Positions 1-9,953 of a stretch of 64,000 nt of DNA are shown one piece after another. The notes under the pieces are model-generated. The model was not told the DNA's origin, did not search any database, and worked only from the letters and a program-made list of their open reading frames with translations. Position 1 is the stretch's first letter. Each line of letters opens with the position of its first letter. Source of the DNA: Hyphomicrobiales bacterium (GTDB lineage Bacteria > Pseudomonadota > Alphaproteobacteria > Rhizobiales > Beijerinckiaceae); assembly GCA_019075905.1 (NCBI GenBank), contig JAGXAM010000001.1, forward strand, positions 277,455 to 341,454. Direction: 5' to 3'. The translations under genes and the position numbers were made by a program.

Positions 1-2117
1 CCGGGCATGAGCCACGCGGCCTCGCTGGTGCCAGCAACGGCCCTGACGGGCTTTCGGCCAGCATAATCGGCATGCCTGCCGACAAGGGCCGGGGCGTTGT
101 GGTGGCGCGCGATGCCAAGGGGCGCCAGCTCGCCAAGGCGGCTTTTTCCCTGAGCGCCGGGTCACCGGCACGCGCGACCTTCGATCTGCCGCTGGAATTG
201 CGCAACGAGGTGGCGCGGATCGACATTGCCGGCGAGGCTTCGGCCGGGGCGGTTCATCTGACCGATGGCCGTCTGGCGCGGAGGCGAGTCGGTATCGTCA
301 ATGGCGAAGCGTCGGATGTGTCGGAACCGCTGCTGTCGCCGTCATATTTCCTGCGCCGCGCCCTCGCCCCCTTTGCCGAAGTGCGCGAAAGCCATGGGCT
401 TGATCCGATCGCCGATCTTTTGGCGCAGAAGGTGACGATGCTGGTGCTGGCCGATGTCGGCCAGACCTCGCCCGGCGACCATGCCGCCTTGCAGGCCTTT
501 GTGCGCAAGGGCGGCGTGCTGGTGCGCTTTGCCGGGCTGAATATGGCCGGTTCTTCCGATGACCTGCTGCCGGTCAGGATTCGCACCGGAGACCGGGTGC
601 TCGGGGCGGCGCTGTCGTGGGAGCGCCCCAAGCATATTGCCGCGCCCGCTCCGCAGAGTCCGCTCGCCGGGCTGAAAGTCGGGGCCGATATTGTCGTGCG
701 CCGGCAGGTGCTGGCCGAGCCGGAGCCGGGCCTGACCGCGAGAACCTGGGTATCGCTGAAGGATGGCACGCCGCTGGTGACAGCGGCGCGGCGCGGCAAT
801 GGCGAATTGATTCTGGTGCATGTCAGCGCTGACCCGTCATGGTCGAACCTGCCGCTGTCAGCATTTTTTGTCGATATGCTGCGCCGCTTCACCGGGCTGG
901 CGGCCGCAAGCGGGGCTGACGCGACGCCAGTCAACGGCCCGCCGTCGCTGCAACCGCGCCTGACGCTGGATGGTTTCGGAGCGCTGGGCCTGCCACCGGC
1001 GACGGCCCGCCCGATCCCCGCCAAGGGCACCACGCTGGCCGACGCGACGCATCCGCCGGGGCTTTATGGCCCGCAGGGCAGCGATGTCGCGCTCAATGCG
1101 CTCGGCAAGGACGCGCAGATCAGGCCGCTCGATTTTGCCGCCGCCGGTTTGCGGCCTGAACATTTTATGCTGACGCCGCCAGTCGACCTGCGGCCGCTGG
1201 CGCTGCTGGCGGCCCTGCTGATGTTTCTGGCGGATGCGCTGGCCACGCTGTGGCTGGCCGGGGGCCTCGGCCGCAGGCAGGCCCGGCAGGGGGCGGCCGC
1301 CATGGTGGCGCTGGTGGCGCTGGGCCTGACCTTGAGCCTTGCCGCGCCGGGCCATGGCAAGGGCATTTCGCAAAAAGACCTCGACAGTGCCCTGAACACA
1401 CGGCTCGCCTATGTCATCACCGGCAGTGCCAAAATCGATCGCACCAGCCGGCTCGGGCTTAAGGCACTGTCACGCGAACTCGACGAGCGCACGGCGCTCG
1501 ATCCGGGAACGCCGGTCGGCCTCAACCCGGCCAGCGATGACTTGAGCTTTTACCCGCTGCTGTACTGGCCGATCCGGGCGCAGGCACCACAGCCCTCGGC
1601 GGCGACGGTGCTGCGGATCGCCGCCTATATGAAGCATGGCGGCACCATTGTCTTTGACACGCGCGATGCGCTCTATGCCAGACCGGGCGGGCCGCCGACG
1701 CCGCAGGCGCTTTGGCTGCGCCATCTGCTTTCCGGCGTCGATGTGCCGCCGCTGGAACAGGTGCCTGCCGACCATGTCGTGACCAAGACCTTCTTCCTGA
1801 TCAATCGCTTCGTTGGCCGCTATGCCAATGGCGCGACATGGATCGAGGCGCTGCCGCCGCCGACCGGCAAGCGCGTCGACCGCCCGGCAAGAGCGGGAGA
1901 CGGCGTCTCGCCGCTGATCATTACCTCGAATGATCTCGCCGGGGCCTGGGCCATGGACAGCAATGACGAGCCGCTTTATCCGACCGTGCCCGGCGGCGAT
2001 AACCAGCGCGAAATGGCATTCCGGGGCGGAATCAATCTGGTGATGTATACGCTGACCGGCAATTACAAGGCCGATCAGGTGCATGTGCATGACCTTTTGC
2101 AGAGGTTGTCGCATTGA
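1..2117 (+). CDS. DUF4159 domain membrane protein, 5' end outside the window
   Basis: The reading frame is open from the left edge, so the methionine at 72 is internal and the start lies upstream. About 705 residues are visible. Two hydrophobic segments occur roughly 370-397 and 404-425 residues after that methionine. They are followed by a DUF4159 domain that begins near the motif SQKDLDSALNTRLAYV and runs to the C terminus. Full-length members are near 900 residues and begin with a BatA-type aerotolerance domain, which would be the missing part. Such genes usually follow moxR and a DUF58 gene. The next gene starts 34 bases downstream and is probably co-transcribed. The molecular role is unknown; an envelope or chaperone-linked function is inferred from relatives only. 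Confidence 0.8.
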   Translation, partial: GHEPRGLAGASNGPDGLSASIIGMPADKGRGVVVARDAKGRQLAKAAFSLSAGSPARATFDLPLELRNEVARIDIAGEASAGAVHLTDGRLARRRVGIVNGEASDVSEPLLSPSYFLRRALAPFAEVRESHGLDPIADLLAQKVTMLVLADVGQTSPGDHAALQAFVRKGGVLVRFAGLNMAGSSDDLLPVRIRTGDRVLGAALSWERPKHIAAPAPQSPLAGLKVGADIVVRRQVLAEPEPGLTARTWVSLKDGTPLVTAARRGNGELILVHVSADPSWSNLPLSAFFVDMLRRFTGLAAASGADATPVNGPPSLQPRLTLDGFGALGLPPATARPIPAKGTTLADATHPPGLYGPQGSDVALNALGKDAQIRPLDFAAAGLRPEHFMLTPPVDLRPLALLAALLMFLADALATLWLAGGLGRRQARQGAAAMVALVALGLTLSLAAPGHGKGISQKDLDSALNTRLAYVITGSAKIDRTSRLGLKALSRELDERTALDPGTPVGLNPASDDLSFYPLLYWPIRAQAPQPSAATVLRIAAYMKHGGTIVFDTRDALYARPGGPPTPQALWLRHLLSGVDVPPLEQVPADHVVTKTFFLINRFVGRYANGATWIEALPPPTGKRVDRPARAGDGVSPLIITSNDLAGAWAMDSNDEPLYPTVPGGDNQREMAFRGGINLVMYTLTGNYKADQVHVHDLLQRLSH

Positions 2118-2151
2118 GAAGGCTGCAAGGCATCGCATATGAACCACGGCG

Positions 2152-4245
2152 GTGGCAGGCATGAGCGGCCTCTCACTGAGCTTTGCGCCGCTCGTGGGCT
2201 GGCATGTCATCACCGCGCTGATGGTGGCCGGGCTGATGCTGCTGGGGCTCGGGCTTCGCGCCCGGCGTGCCTCGGCGCTGCTGCGGACGCTGGCCTTTGG
2301 CCTGTTGCTGCTAGCCTTGGCCAACCCGTCGCTGGTGAAGGAAAATCGCGCGCCGCTGCATGATGTGGTGGCGGTCGTGGTCGATCACAGCGGCAGCCAG
2401 TCCATCGGCGAGCGCCCGGCCCAGACCGCGGCGGCACTGGCCGGGGTCAAGGCGCAACTGGCGGCGCTGGGGCATATAGACACGCGGGTGATCGACGTGC
2501 CGCGGCGCGACAGTTTCATCCATGGCACAAGGCTGTTCCGGGCGCTGTCGAAGGGCCTCGCGGATGTGGCGCCGGGGCGGCTCGGCGGCGTCATCATGAT
2601 CACCGATGGCGTGGTTCACGACATTCCGCCCTCGCTCAAGGCCTGGGGTGTGAAGGCGCCGCTGCAGGTGCTGGTGACGGGCCACAAGGGCGAGCGCGAC
2701 CGGCGCATCAAACTCACCGAAGCGCCCAAATATGGCATTGTCGGCAAGGATCTGGTGATCGGCGCCACAGTGCTGGATTCCGGGGGCGGACAAGAGCCCG
2801 TCGTGGTTGACATCACCCATGACGGTAAGCCGGCCGGGCAGATCCGTGCAGCCGTCGGCGCGCCCCTGAAAATCCATGTGAAGATCGACCATGGCGGCCC
2901 CAATATCATCGAACTCGCGGTCGAGCCGGTGCCTGGCGAATTGACGACGCTCAATAACCAGGCGGTGCTGACGGTCGATGGCGTGCGCGACAAGCTGAAG
3001 GTGCTGCTGGTTTCCGGCGAGCCGCACCAGGGCGAGCGGATGTGGCGCAACATCCTGAAATCTGATCCCAATGTCGATCTGGTGCATTTCACCATCTTGC
3101 GGCCGCCGGACAAGAACGACGGCACGCCGGTCAATCAGCTGTCGCTGATCGCCTTTCCGGTGGCTGACCTTTTTGGCAACAAGATCAAGGATTTCGATCT
3201 GATCATCTTTGACCGCTATGCAAATTTGAACATTCTGCCGGAGGTCTATCTCGATAATATCGTCGCCTATGTGCGCCATGGCGGCGCCTTGCTGATTGCG
3301 GCCGGGCCGGAATTTGCCAAGGCGGACAGCCTGTTTTATTCGCCGCTCGGCGATATTGCCCCGGCCAGTCCAGATGGCCATGTGGCGACGGGGGCCTTTG
3401 ATGTTACGCTGAGCAAGCTCGGGCGCCGCGATCCGGTGACGCGCGACCTGCCCGGCTGGAACGCCGGCCACCCGACCTGGAGCCCGTGGTACCGGCGCAT
3501 CGGCGCCAAAATGATCCGCGGCGATGATATTCTCACCGGCGACGGCAAGCCGCTGCTGGTGCTGGCCCATGAAAAGAAGGGCCGCATCGCCATGCTGCTC
3601 TCCGACCAGATGTGGCTGTGGGCGCGCGATCACGATGGCGGCGGGCCTTATCTGGAAATGCTGCGGCGGCTGGCGCATTGGATGATGAAGGAACCCGACC
3701 TCGAAGAGGAGGCGCTGCGGGCGCGTTTTGTCGGGCAAGATATCAGAATCACCCGCCAGACGCTGAAAAGCGCGGTGCCGGATGTGACGCTGACGGCGCC
3801 ATCCGGGCTGACCCGGCGGGTCAGGCTGCACAGGGTCGAGCCGGGACTGTGGCGGGCCGATGTCAAGGCCAGCGAACCCGGCCTTTATCATCTCGATGAC
3901 GGCATTCTCACGGCGCTGGTCAATGCCGGCGAATCCAACCCGCTGGAATTCCAGGATGTGATTTCAACGACGCATAAACTGGCGCCGCTGGCTGATGCCA
4001 GTGGCGGATCGGTGCGGCGCATTGGCACGGGCACGGGGGCCGGGATCAGCCTGCCACGGATCGTGACCATGCATGATTCGCCCTCCTATGCGGGATCGGA
4101 CTTTATCGGCATCCACCGCACCGGGGCGAGCAAGCTCGTGAGCATCGGCATTTCGCCGCTGGCCATCGGTTTCCTCGCCATGGTGGCGCTGCTGGCCGCG
4201 CTGCTGGTGGCCTGGCTCACAGAGGGCCGGGCGCGCGAATCATGA
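2152..4245 (+). CDS. Large membrane protein with VWA-like and glutamine-amidotransferase-like regions
   Basis: 697 residues if started at GTG 2152; an ATG three codons later (2161) is equally possible. Two N-terminal membrane helices span about residues 15-30 and 36-55. A VWA-like segment follows, containing the DHSGSQS motif in the position of a metal-ion adhesion site. A class-I glutamine-amidotransferase-like fold lies near residues 280-460 (HGGALLIAAGP), without a convincing catalytic cysteine. A C-terminal helix sits near 668-690. This architecture is typical of the partner that follows DUF4159 genes in moxR/bat-type operons of alphaproteobacteria. It is probably an inner-membrane protein with its bulk outside the cytoplasm. 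No enzymatic role can be assigned. Confidence 0.75.
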   Translation: MAGMSGLSLSFAPLVGWHVITALMVAGLMLLGLGLRARRASALLRTLAFGLLLLALANPSLVKENRAPLHDVVAVVVDHSGSQSIGERPAQTAAALAGVKAQLAALGHIDTRVIDVPRRDSFIHGTRLFRALSKGLADVAPGRLGGVIMITDGVVHDIPPSLKAWGVKAPLQVLVTGHKGERDRRIKLTEAPKYGIVGKDLVIGATVLDSGGGQEPVVVDITHDGKPAGQIRAAVGAPLKIHVKIDHGGPNIIELAVEPVPGELTTLNNQAVLTVDGVRDKLKVLLVSGEPHQGERMWRNILKSDPNVDLVHFTILRPPDKNDGTPVNQLSLIAFPVADLFGNKIKDFDLIIFDRYANLNILPEVYLDNIVAYVRHGGALLIAAGPEFAKADSLFYSPLGDIAPASPDGHVATGAFDVTLSKLGRRDPVTRDLPGWNAGHPTWSPWYRRIGAKMIRGDDILTGDGKPLLVLAHEKKGRIAMLLSDQMWLWARDHDGGGPYLEMLRRLAHWMMKEPDLEEEALRARFVGQDIRITRQTLKSAVPDVTLTAPSGLTRRVRLHRVEPGLWRADVKASEPGLYHLDDGILTALVNAGESNPLEFQDVISTTHKLAPLADASGGSVRRIGTGTGAGISLPRIVTMHDSPSYAGSDFIGIHRTGASKLVSIGISPLAIGFLAMVALLAALLVAWLTEGRARES

Positions 4246-4287
4246 TGGGCCGGCCGGCAGGGGCGTGAGCGGCGCGCGGCTCCCCCC

Positions 4288-4734
4288 TCAGCCGAGCATG
4301 AGTTTGACCATGGCGCTGGCCTTGCCGAAATCCAGCCGCCCAGCATATTCGGCGCGCAGCAACGCGATGACCTTGCCCATATCCTTGACGCTTGCGGCCC
4401 CGCTCCGCGAGATCGCCCCGGCAATGGCGGCCCTGGTCTCGTCCTCGGTGAGGGGCTGCGGCAGAAAGCCGGTGATGATGGCGATTTCCTCGCGCTCCTG
4501 GCCGGCGAGATCCATGCGGCCGGCGCCTTCATAGATGGTTGCCGATTCCTGGCGTGATTTTACCAGCTTCTGCAAAAGCGCGAGAATGTCATCATCGCTG
4601 ACGCTCTTGCCCTGGCCACGCGCCTCAATGTCCTTGTCTTTCAAGGCGGCATTGATCATGCGGATGGTATCGACGCGGCGGCGGTTGCCGGCCTTCATCG
4701 CAAGCTTCATTTCGTTCATCAGCGTCTCGCGCAT
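4288..4734 (-). CDS. GatB/YqeY domain protein
   Basis: 148 residues starting with MRETLMNEMK. The start at 4734 is preceded by a clear AAGGAG ribosome binding site; a longer upstream frame looks non-coding. The whole protein matches the YqeY family: the helical VDTIRMINAALKDKDIE stretch and the later EREEIAIITGFLPQPL motif are diagnostic. The family shares the tail domain of GatB and Glu-tRNA amidotransferases and is thought to bind tRNA, but its role is not established. It converges with the preceding membrane protein gene and diverges from carA across 136 bases, a common arrangement in alphaproteobacteria. Confidence 0.92.
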   Translation of the reverse strand: MRETLMNEMKLAMKAGNRRRVDTIRMINAALKDKDIEARGQGKSVSDDDILALLQKLVKSRQESATIYEGAGRMDLAGQEREEIAIITGFLPQPLTEDETRAAIAGAISRSGAASVKDMGKVIALLRAEYAGRLDFGKASAMVKLMLG

Positions 4735-4870
4735 GATCGCTCCTTGCTTCGGGTGGTTGACGGCCCGGCGTCCAGGGCCTAGATCGCTGATCCAACCTTG
4801 ATTTTGACCTTGCGGCTTCCCGTTGCGCTTGTGCGTGCGGGTCGCCTCGGTGCGGATGTGTAGAACGACC

Positions 4871-6058
4871 ATGGCAGACAGGCAAGAACCCGCTCCCTGG
4901 AGCCCCGTGACCCCGACCGGCGTGCTGGTGCTGGCCGATGGCACTGTTATCAAGGGCATGGGGTGCGGTGCGCAGGGCCATGCGGTCGGCGAAGTCTGCT
5001 TCAACACGGCCATGACCGGCTATCAGGAAATCATGACGGACCCCTCCTATGCCGGCCAGATCGTCACCTTCACCTTCCCGCATATCGGCAATGTTGGCAC
5101 GAATGAGGACGATATCGAAATGCTGAATGCGGCGTCGCGCCAGGGCGCACGCGGTGTCATCATGCATGCCGCCATCAGCGCGCCGGCCAATCACCGGGCG
5201 ACGCGGTCGCTGCAAGCCTGGCTTGAGGCGCGAGGCATCATTGGCCTTTCGGGGGTCGACACGCGGGCGCTGACCACGCTCATCCGCGAAAAGGGCATGC
5301 CCAATGGCGTCATCGCCCATGCCCGTGACGGTGTGTTCGACCTCGACGCGCTCAGGGCCATGGCGGCGCAATGGCCCGGCATCGACGGCATGGACCTGGT
5401 GCCGGACGTGACCTCGCTGCAGCGCAGCGACTGGCATGGCGGCAAATGGCAGGTCCAGGGCGGCTATAGTGCTGGCGAGGCGGCGAAATTCCGGGTGGTT
5501 GCGATTGATTATGGCATCAAGCGCAATATCCTGCGCCTGCTGACCGCCAATGGCTGCGCCGTGACGATTGTGCCGGCCACGACAGATGCCGACACCATTC
5601 TGGCGCTCAAGCCCGATGGCGTGTTCCTGTCCAACGGGCCGGGCGATCCGGCCGAGACCGGCAAATATGCGGTGCCGGTGATCCAGAAGTTGCTGGCGGA
5701 AAAGATTCCTACCTTCGGCATTTGCCTTGGCCATCAGATGATGGGGCTGGCGCTGGGCGGACGCACCATCAAAATGCCGCAGGGCCACCATGGCGCCAAC
5801 CATCCGGTGAAGGAGCACGCTACCGGCAAGGTCGAGATCGTGTCGATGAATCATGGCTTTGCGGTCGACGCGCTCAGCCTGCCGGCGCATGTGGTCGAGA
5901 CCCATGTCTCACTGTTCGATGGCTCGAACTGCGGCCTGGCGCTCAAGGATGCGCCGGCCTTCAGCGTGCAGCACCATCCCGAAGCCTCGCCGGGGCCGCA
6001 GGATTCGCATTATCTGTTTGACCGCTTTGCGGCGATGATGGCTGCCAACCGCGCCTGA
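4871..6058 (+). CDS. carA: Carbamoyl-phosphate synthase small subunit
   Basis: 395 residues, the usual length. It supplies ammonia from glutamine to the large subunit CarB, feeding arginine and pyrimidine synthesis in the cytoplasm. The N-terminal small-subunit domain carries NTAMTGYQEIMTDPSYAGQ. The class-I glutaminase domain has the nucleophile Cys285 (FGICLGHQ), and the HHPEASPGP motif supplies catalytic His369 and Glu371. The start at 4871 (MADRQEPAP) is chosen over upstream in-frame codons because family similarity begins shortly after it. carB is not adjacent in this window. Confidence 0.97.
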   Translation: MADRQEPAPWSPVTPTGVLVLADGTVIKGMGCGAQGHAVGEVCFNTAMTGYQEIMTDPSYAGQIVTFTFPHIGNVGTNEDDIEMLNAASRQGARGVIMHAAISAPANHRATRSLQAWLEARGIIGLSGVDTRALTTLIREKGMPNGVIAHARDGVFDLDALRAMAAQWPGIDGMDLVPDVTSLQRSDWHGGKWQVQGGYSAGEAAKFRVVAIDYGIKRNILRLLTANGCAVTIVPATTDADTILALKPDGVFLSNGPGDPAETGKYAVPVIQKLLAEKIPTFGICLGHQMMGLALGGRTIKMPQGHHGANHPVKEHATGKVEIVSMNHGFAVDALSLPAHVVETHVSLFDGSNCGLALKDAPAFSVQHHPEASPGPQDSHYLFDRFAAMMAANRA

Positions 6059-6067
6059 AGCTGCGCC

Positions 6068-7054
6068 TCAGCGCTGGTGATTATGCAGGCGGCGTTCCCA
6101 ATCGAGCGCCTGGCGGACAATGTCATCGAGATTGTCGTGCTGCGGAACCCAGCCGAACCGCTCGCGGGCGCGTTCGGCACGAGCGATGAGGCGCGCCGGA
6201 TCGCCAGCCCGGCGTGGTGACAACCGCACCTCGAAATTCACCCCCGAAACTTTTTTGACGGCGGCAATCACCTCCAGCACCGAAGCGCCGTGGCCATAGC
6301 CGCAGTTGCAGACGAGGCTCTGGCCGCCGCGGCGCAGATAGGCCAGCGCCCGCATGTGGGCGGCTATAAGGTCGGTGATCTGGATATAATCGCGCACGCC
6401 GGTGCCGTCGGGCGTGGCAAAATCGGTGCCGAAGACTTCCATATAGGGATAGCGGCCGAGCGCGGTTTGCACGGCGCGCTTGATGAGATGGGTGGCATTC
6501 AGGGCGGACTGACCATGGCGCCCCTGCGGATCGGCCCCGGCGACGTTGAAATAGCGCAGCGCCACATAGGCGAAATCATGGGCCCTTGCGGTATCTTCCA
6601 GCATCCACTCGACCATGAGTTTCGAGCGACCATAGGGAGACATCGGGTTGGTCGCCTCAAGCTCGGAGACGGCTTCGACATCGGGCTCGCCATAAACCGC
6701 GGCGGTCGAGGAGAAAATCATGTGGGGCACGGCGTGGCGCACGGCCATTTCCAGCAAATTGCGCGCCGATGATGTGTTGTTGCGGTAATAGCCCAAGGGA
6801 TCGGCGACAGATTCGGGCACGACGATTTTGGCGGCAAAATGGGCGATAGCATCGACTTTGTGGGCGGTGAGCACCTGCTGCATCAGGGTCTGGTCGCCAA
6901 AGTCACCCTGATAGAAAGTGACATCCGAAGGCACGGCCCAGCGAAAGCCGGTGGAAAGGTCGTCCACCACCACCACGGCCTCGCCGGCATCGCGCAAGGC
7001 GAGCACCATGTGGCCGCCAATGTAACCGGCGCCGCCCGTTACCAAAACTGTCAT
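6068..7054 (-). CDS. galE: UDP-glucose 4-epimerase
   Basis: 328 residues. It interconverts UDP-glucose and UDP-galactose for polysaccharide synthesis. The Rossmann NAD motif GGAGYIGG is at residues 7-14, the catalytic serine/threonine stretch SST at 115-117, and the YxxxK pair is Tyr141/Lys145 (YGRSK). The C-terminal substrate domain includes GTGVRDYIQITDL. These mark it as an extended short-chain dehydrogenase of the GalE group. It is transcribed away from galU across about 88 bases, so the two UDP-sugar genes may share a control region. Only 9 bases separate its stop from that of carA. Confidence 0.95.
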   Translation of the reverse strand: MTVLVTGGAGYIGGHMVLALRDAGEAVVVVDDLSTGFRWAVPSDVTFYQGDFGDQTLMQQVLTAHKVDAIAHFAAKIVVPESVADPLGYYRNNTSSARNLLEMAVRHAVPHMIFSSTAAVYGEPDVEAVSELEATNPMSPYGRSKLMVEWMLEDTARAHDFAYVALRYFNVAGADPQGRHGQSALNATHLIKRAVQTALGRYPYMEVFGTDFATPDGTGVRDYIQITDLIAAHMRALAYLRRGGQSLVCNCGYGHGASVLEVIAAVKKVSGVNFEVRLSPRRAGDPARLIARAERARERFGWVPQHDNLDDIVRQALDWERRLHNHQR

Positions 7055-7142
7055 AAAAAAACCTCTCGATCAAAAAATATCTACCGGGGCTTAATGGTTT
7101 TATGTGCACCGGTTAAGGTGCGCTATCAAAACGGGATTGAAA

Positions 7143-8027
7143 ATGATTAAACGAATTCGCAAGGCCGTATTTCCGGTGGCCGGTCTCGGCACGAGATTTT
7201 TGCCCGCAACCAAGGCGGTGCCGAAGGAGATGCTGAATATTGTTGATCGGCCGATCCTCCAGCATGTCGTGGAAGAAGCCATTGAGGCAGGCATCGAGCA
7301 TTTCTGCTTTGTCACCGGCCGCAACAAGGGCGTGATCGAAGACCATTTCGATATGTCCTACGAGCTCGAAGATACGCTGAAGCGCCGGGGCAAGAACAAG
7401 GAACATGCGGCCATGACGGCGATGCTGCCGGCCGCAGGTGCCACCTCGTTCACGCGCCAGCAGGCACCCCTGGGGCTGGGCCATGCGATCTGGTGTGCGC
7501 GCGAGATCATCGGCGACGAGCCCTTTGCGGTGTTGCTGCCCGACATGATCACCATGAGCGCCAAAGGCAGCCAGCGCCGCTGCATGAAGCAATGCGTCGA
7601 GGCCTATGGGCAGCATGGCGGCAATATCATTGCGGTCGAGACGGTGCCGCCCGCTGATACCCATAAATATGGCGTGGTTTCGATTGGTGCCGATAACGGC
7701 CACAGTTTTGAAATTACCGGCATGGTGGAAAAGCCGCCCCAGGGCACCGCGCCCTCGAACCTGATTATTTCCGGGCGCTATATCCTGCAACCGGAAATTT
7801 TCGAGCTGCTCGGGGCGGTCGGCACGGGCGCGGGGGGTGAAATCCAGTTGACGGACGGCATGAAGGCGCTTGCGGCCAAGCAGGAATTTCATGGCGTGCG
7901 CTTCGATGGCCGCACCTTCGATTGCGGCTCGAAACTGGGCTTTCTGTCAGCCAATGTCGCCTTTGCGCTCGAAGACGCTGATATTGCCGACGCGTTCCGT
8001 GCGGAACTCAAGGGTGCGCTTGGCTGA
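7143..8027 (+). CDS. galU: UTP--glucose-1-phosphate uridylyltransferase
   Basis: 294 residues from [14 protein letters not shown]. It makes UDP-glucose from glucose-1-phosphate and UTP, the substrate of the divergent galE product. The nucleotidyltransferase signature [18 protein letters not shown] lies at residues 14-31. [11 protein letters not shown] and [13 protein letters not shown] are further GalU-type motifs. The start is the ATG aligned with the family N terminus; an upstream in-frame GTG would add 13 residues with no family match. The pairing with galE suggests exopolysaccharide or cyclic glucan precursor supply (inference). Confidence 0.96.
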   Translation: MIKRIRKAVFPVAGLGTRFLPATKAVPKEMLNIVDRPILQHVVEEAIEAGIEHFCFVTGRNKGVIEDHFDMSYELEDTLKRRGKNKEHAAMTAMLPAAGATSFTRQQAPLGLGHAIWCAREIIGDEPFAVLLPDMITMSAKGSQRRCMKQCVEAYGQHGGNIIAVETVPPADTHKYGVVSIGADNGHSFEITGMVEKPPQGTAPSNLIISGRYILQPEIFELLGAVGTGAGGEIQLTDGMKALAAKQEFHGVRFDGRTFDCGSKLGFLSANVAFALEDADIADAFRAELKGALG

Positions 8028-8055
8028 CTTTTGCCAGTGCGTGCCTTCGCCTCGA

Positions 8056-8892
8056 TCAGAACCGCCCGGCGTGAAAATCAGCAAAGGCCTGGCGGATTTC
8101 CTCGCGGGTGTTCATGACGAAGGGGCCGTGGCGCTCGATCGGCTCGTGCAGCGGGCGCCCGGCAACCAGCAAGACCCGCGCGCCGTGGTCACCGCCTTCG
8201 CCGACAACGCGATCCCCGGCACCAAGCACGCCAAGCTCGCCGCGCCGCAGGGTGGTGGAGCCGACGCGGATATCGCCTTCATAACAATAGAAAAAGGCAT
8301 TGTGGCCGCGCGGCAGCGGCTCGACCAGCAGGCCATGGGCCTCAAGTTCTACATCAAAATAAACCGGCTGGGTGGCGATGCCGGCAACCGGCCCGGAAAC
8401 TCCCTCGGTGCTGGTGCCGGTGAGAATCTTCATGGTAAGGCCGGGGCGGGTGACCACAGGCACCGCTTCGGGGGCAATATCCTGATAGCGCGGCGGCGTC
8501 ATTTTCTCCCTGGCGGGCAGGTTCACCCAAAGCTGGAAGCCGCGCATCATGCCATGCTGCTGCAGCGGCATTTCGGAATGGATCAGGCCGGAACCCGCCG
8601 TCATCCATTGCACCGAGCCGGGGCCGAGATCGCCCGAATTGCCCTTGTTGTCATGATGACGCATCCGGCCTTCGAGCATATAGGTCACGGTCTCGAAACC
8701 ACGATGGGGATGATCGGGGAAGCCGCCGATATAGGCATCGGGATCATCGGAACCGAATTCATCGAGCATCAGGAAAGGATCAAGATCGGGGAAGGCTTGC
8801 GTGCCGATGATCCGCAGCATTTTCACACCGGCGCCATCGCTGGCGGGCTGGCCGCGCACGGTGCGGATGATGGGGCGATTGACCTGCGCCAT
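8056..8892 (-). CDS. Pirin family protein
   Basis: 278 residues starting MAQVNRPIIRTVRG, preceded by an AGAGG ribosome binding site. This is a bicupin. The N-terminal cupin carries the pirin metal-binding stretch FPDHPHRGFETVTYMLEG (first His cluster) and HSEMP. The C-terminal domain includes LPRGHNAFFYCYEG. Bacterial pirins are iron-binding proteins; some have quercetinase activity and others act as redox sensors, and the sequence does not decide between these. It stands alone, converging with galU and 113 bases downstream of a small membrane protein gene on the same strand. Confidence 0.93.
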   Translation of the reverse strand: MAQVNRPIIRTVRGQPASDGAGVKMLRIIGTQAFPDLDPFLMLDEFGSDDPDAYIGGFPDHPHRGFETVTYMLEGRMRHHDNKGNSGDLGPGSVQWMTAGSGLIHSEMPLQQHGMMRGFQLWVNLPAREKMTPPRYQDIAPEAVPVVTRPGLTMKILTGTSTEGVSGPVAGIATQPVYFDVELEAHGLLVEPLPRGHNAFFYCYEGDIRVGSTTLRRGELGVLGAGDRVVGEGGDHGARVLLVAGRPLHEPIERHGPFVMNTREEIRQAFADFHAGRF

Positions 8893-9007
8893 AGGAGCCT
8901 CTTGCAAAACCTCGGCGCACATCAGATGACCCAACGTGACAACCGTTGTAAGCATATAATGAGGCTCGAGGCCGCGCGCCAGTGCAGCGCCGCCATTTTG
9001 CCTTGCC

Positions 9008-9394
9008 TCAATGCCCGAACAAGACCTGCCCGAGCAGGCGCGGCGGCACGGCGGCAAAGCCCCCGGCAATGACCAACCCGGCATAATTCGCGACCATGGC
9101 GATGGCATGGCCACGAATGTTGCCGCGCCGGCGCATGATGATGGCCAGTGGAATGTTGATGAGGGTGATGATCGACAGGATGTGAATCAAGCTCAAATGC
9201 CCTGCCGTCTCAATGCCAAAGGACGTGAGTGCGGTGGCAATCATCCCGCCGGCAAACAGGCGCCCCAGCATGGCGTGCCGGGGCGTGCCCTTGGTGACCA
9301 GCATGACCGCAGTGCCGCTGACAAGGCTGGTGAGCGCCAGGGCGCCGTGCAGCACATAAAGCGGCGGCGCGCTGGCAATATAACCCGGATTCAT
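9008..9394 (-). CDS. Small four-helix membrane protein, DUF2306-like
   Basis: 128 residues from MNPGYIASAPPLYVLHG. About four hydrophobic helices are visible. The pattern LHGALALTSLVSG followed by TKGTPRHAMLGRLFAGGM (His-rich turn between helices 1 and 2) resembles DUF2306 proteins. Function unknown. It lies between a pirin gene and a DUF2852 gene, all on the minus strand, but gaps of 113 and 22 bases mean co-transcription is likely only with the DUF2852 gene. Confidence 0.65.
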   Translation of the reverse strand: MNPGYIASAPPLYVLHGALALTSLVSGTAVMLVTKGTPRHAMLGRLFAGGMIATALTSFGIETAGHLSLIHILSIITLINIPLAIIMRRRGNIRGHAIAMVANYAGLVIAGGFAAVPPRLLGQVLFGH

Positions 9395-9416
9395 GTCCCT
9401 GCCCCCGCCAAGTTTG

Positions 9417-9920
9417 CTAGTGCGGGCTGTCGGCACCGGGGGCCGGGTTGTTGCGGGCCTGCATGAAGCGATCAAATTCCTCGCGATCGCGCGCCCGACG
9501 CAGGCCGTCGATGTGCTCGGCAAATTCGCGTTCGGCATCGACGAGCTTGCGGCGCTGTTCTTCCAGCTTGGCGAGTTCGGCCGAACGCCATTCGTCAAAG
9601 GCGCTGTTGCCGGTCGGGCTTGCCGGGCCACCACGCTGCCAGCGCGACGGCGCATCGCGCCAGCCACGGGCAAAATCCATCGAGCCGGCCTTGTGGCAGG
9701 CCCAACGCCCGCTCTGCATGCACAGGCTCTGCGCGGCATCGACGAGATCGCCCTGATGCTCGGTGCGGCGCTGCCAGATCTTCAGGCCAAGAATGGCAAG
9801 ACCGATCGGCCACCAGACGATGAAGCCGATGACCATGGCAATCAGTTCGGCCGGATGCCAGAAACCGCGGCGATATTGTCCGCGTCGGCTGCGAAACTCC
9901 TCATTGAACGATTGGCTCAT
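9417..9920 (-). CDS. DUF2852 domain protein
   Basis: 167 residues starting MSQSFNEEFRSRRGQ. One membrane segment near residues 25-47 (HPAELIAMVIGFIVWWPIG) is followed by a soluble region. Its C terminus is strongly charged and predicted coiled coil: FDEWRSAELAKLEEQRRKL through the REEFDRFMQARN motif that is characteristic of DUF2852. The family is restricted mainly to alphaproteobacteria and has no known function. An AATGTA/TACATT inverted repeat sits 34 bases upstream of the start codon. Confidence 0.85.
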   Translation of the reverse strand: MSQSFNEEFRSRRGQYRRGFWHPAELIAMVIGFIVWWPIGLAILGLKIWQRRTEHQGDLVDAAQSLCMQSGRWACHKAGSMDFARGWRDAPSRWQRGGPASPTGNSAFDEWRSAELAKLEEQRRKLVDAEREFAEHIDGLRRARDREEFDRFMQARNNPAPGADSPH

Positions 9921-9953
9921 GGCGTGCTCCTTTTGAATGCCAAGTTCCATCTG

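Noticed and set aside
2311..3891. 526-codon frame opposite the large membrane protein
   Set aside because: No domain, no ribosome binding site, and it lies wholly inside a well supported gene.
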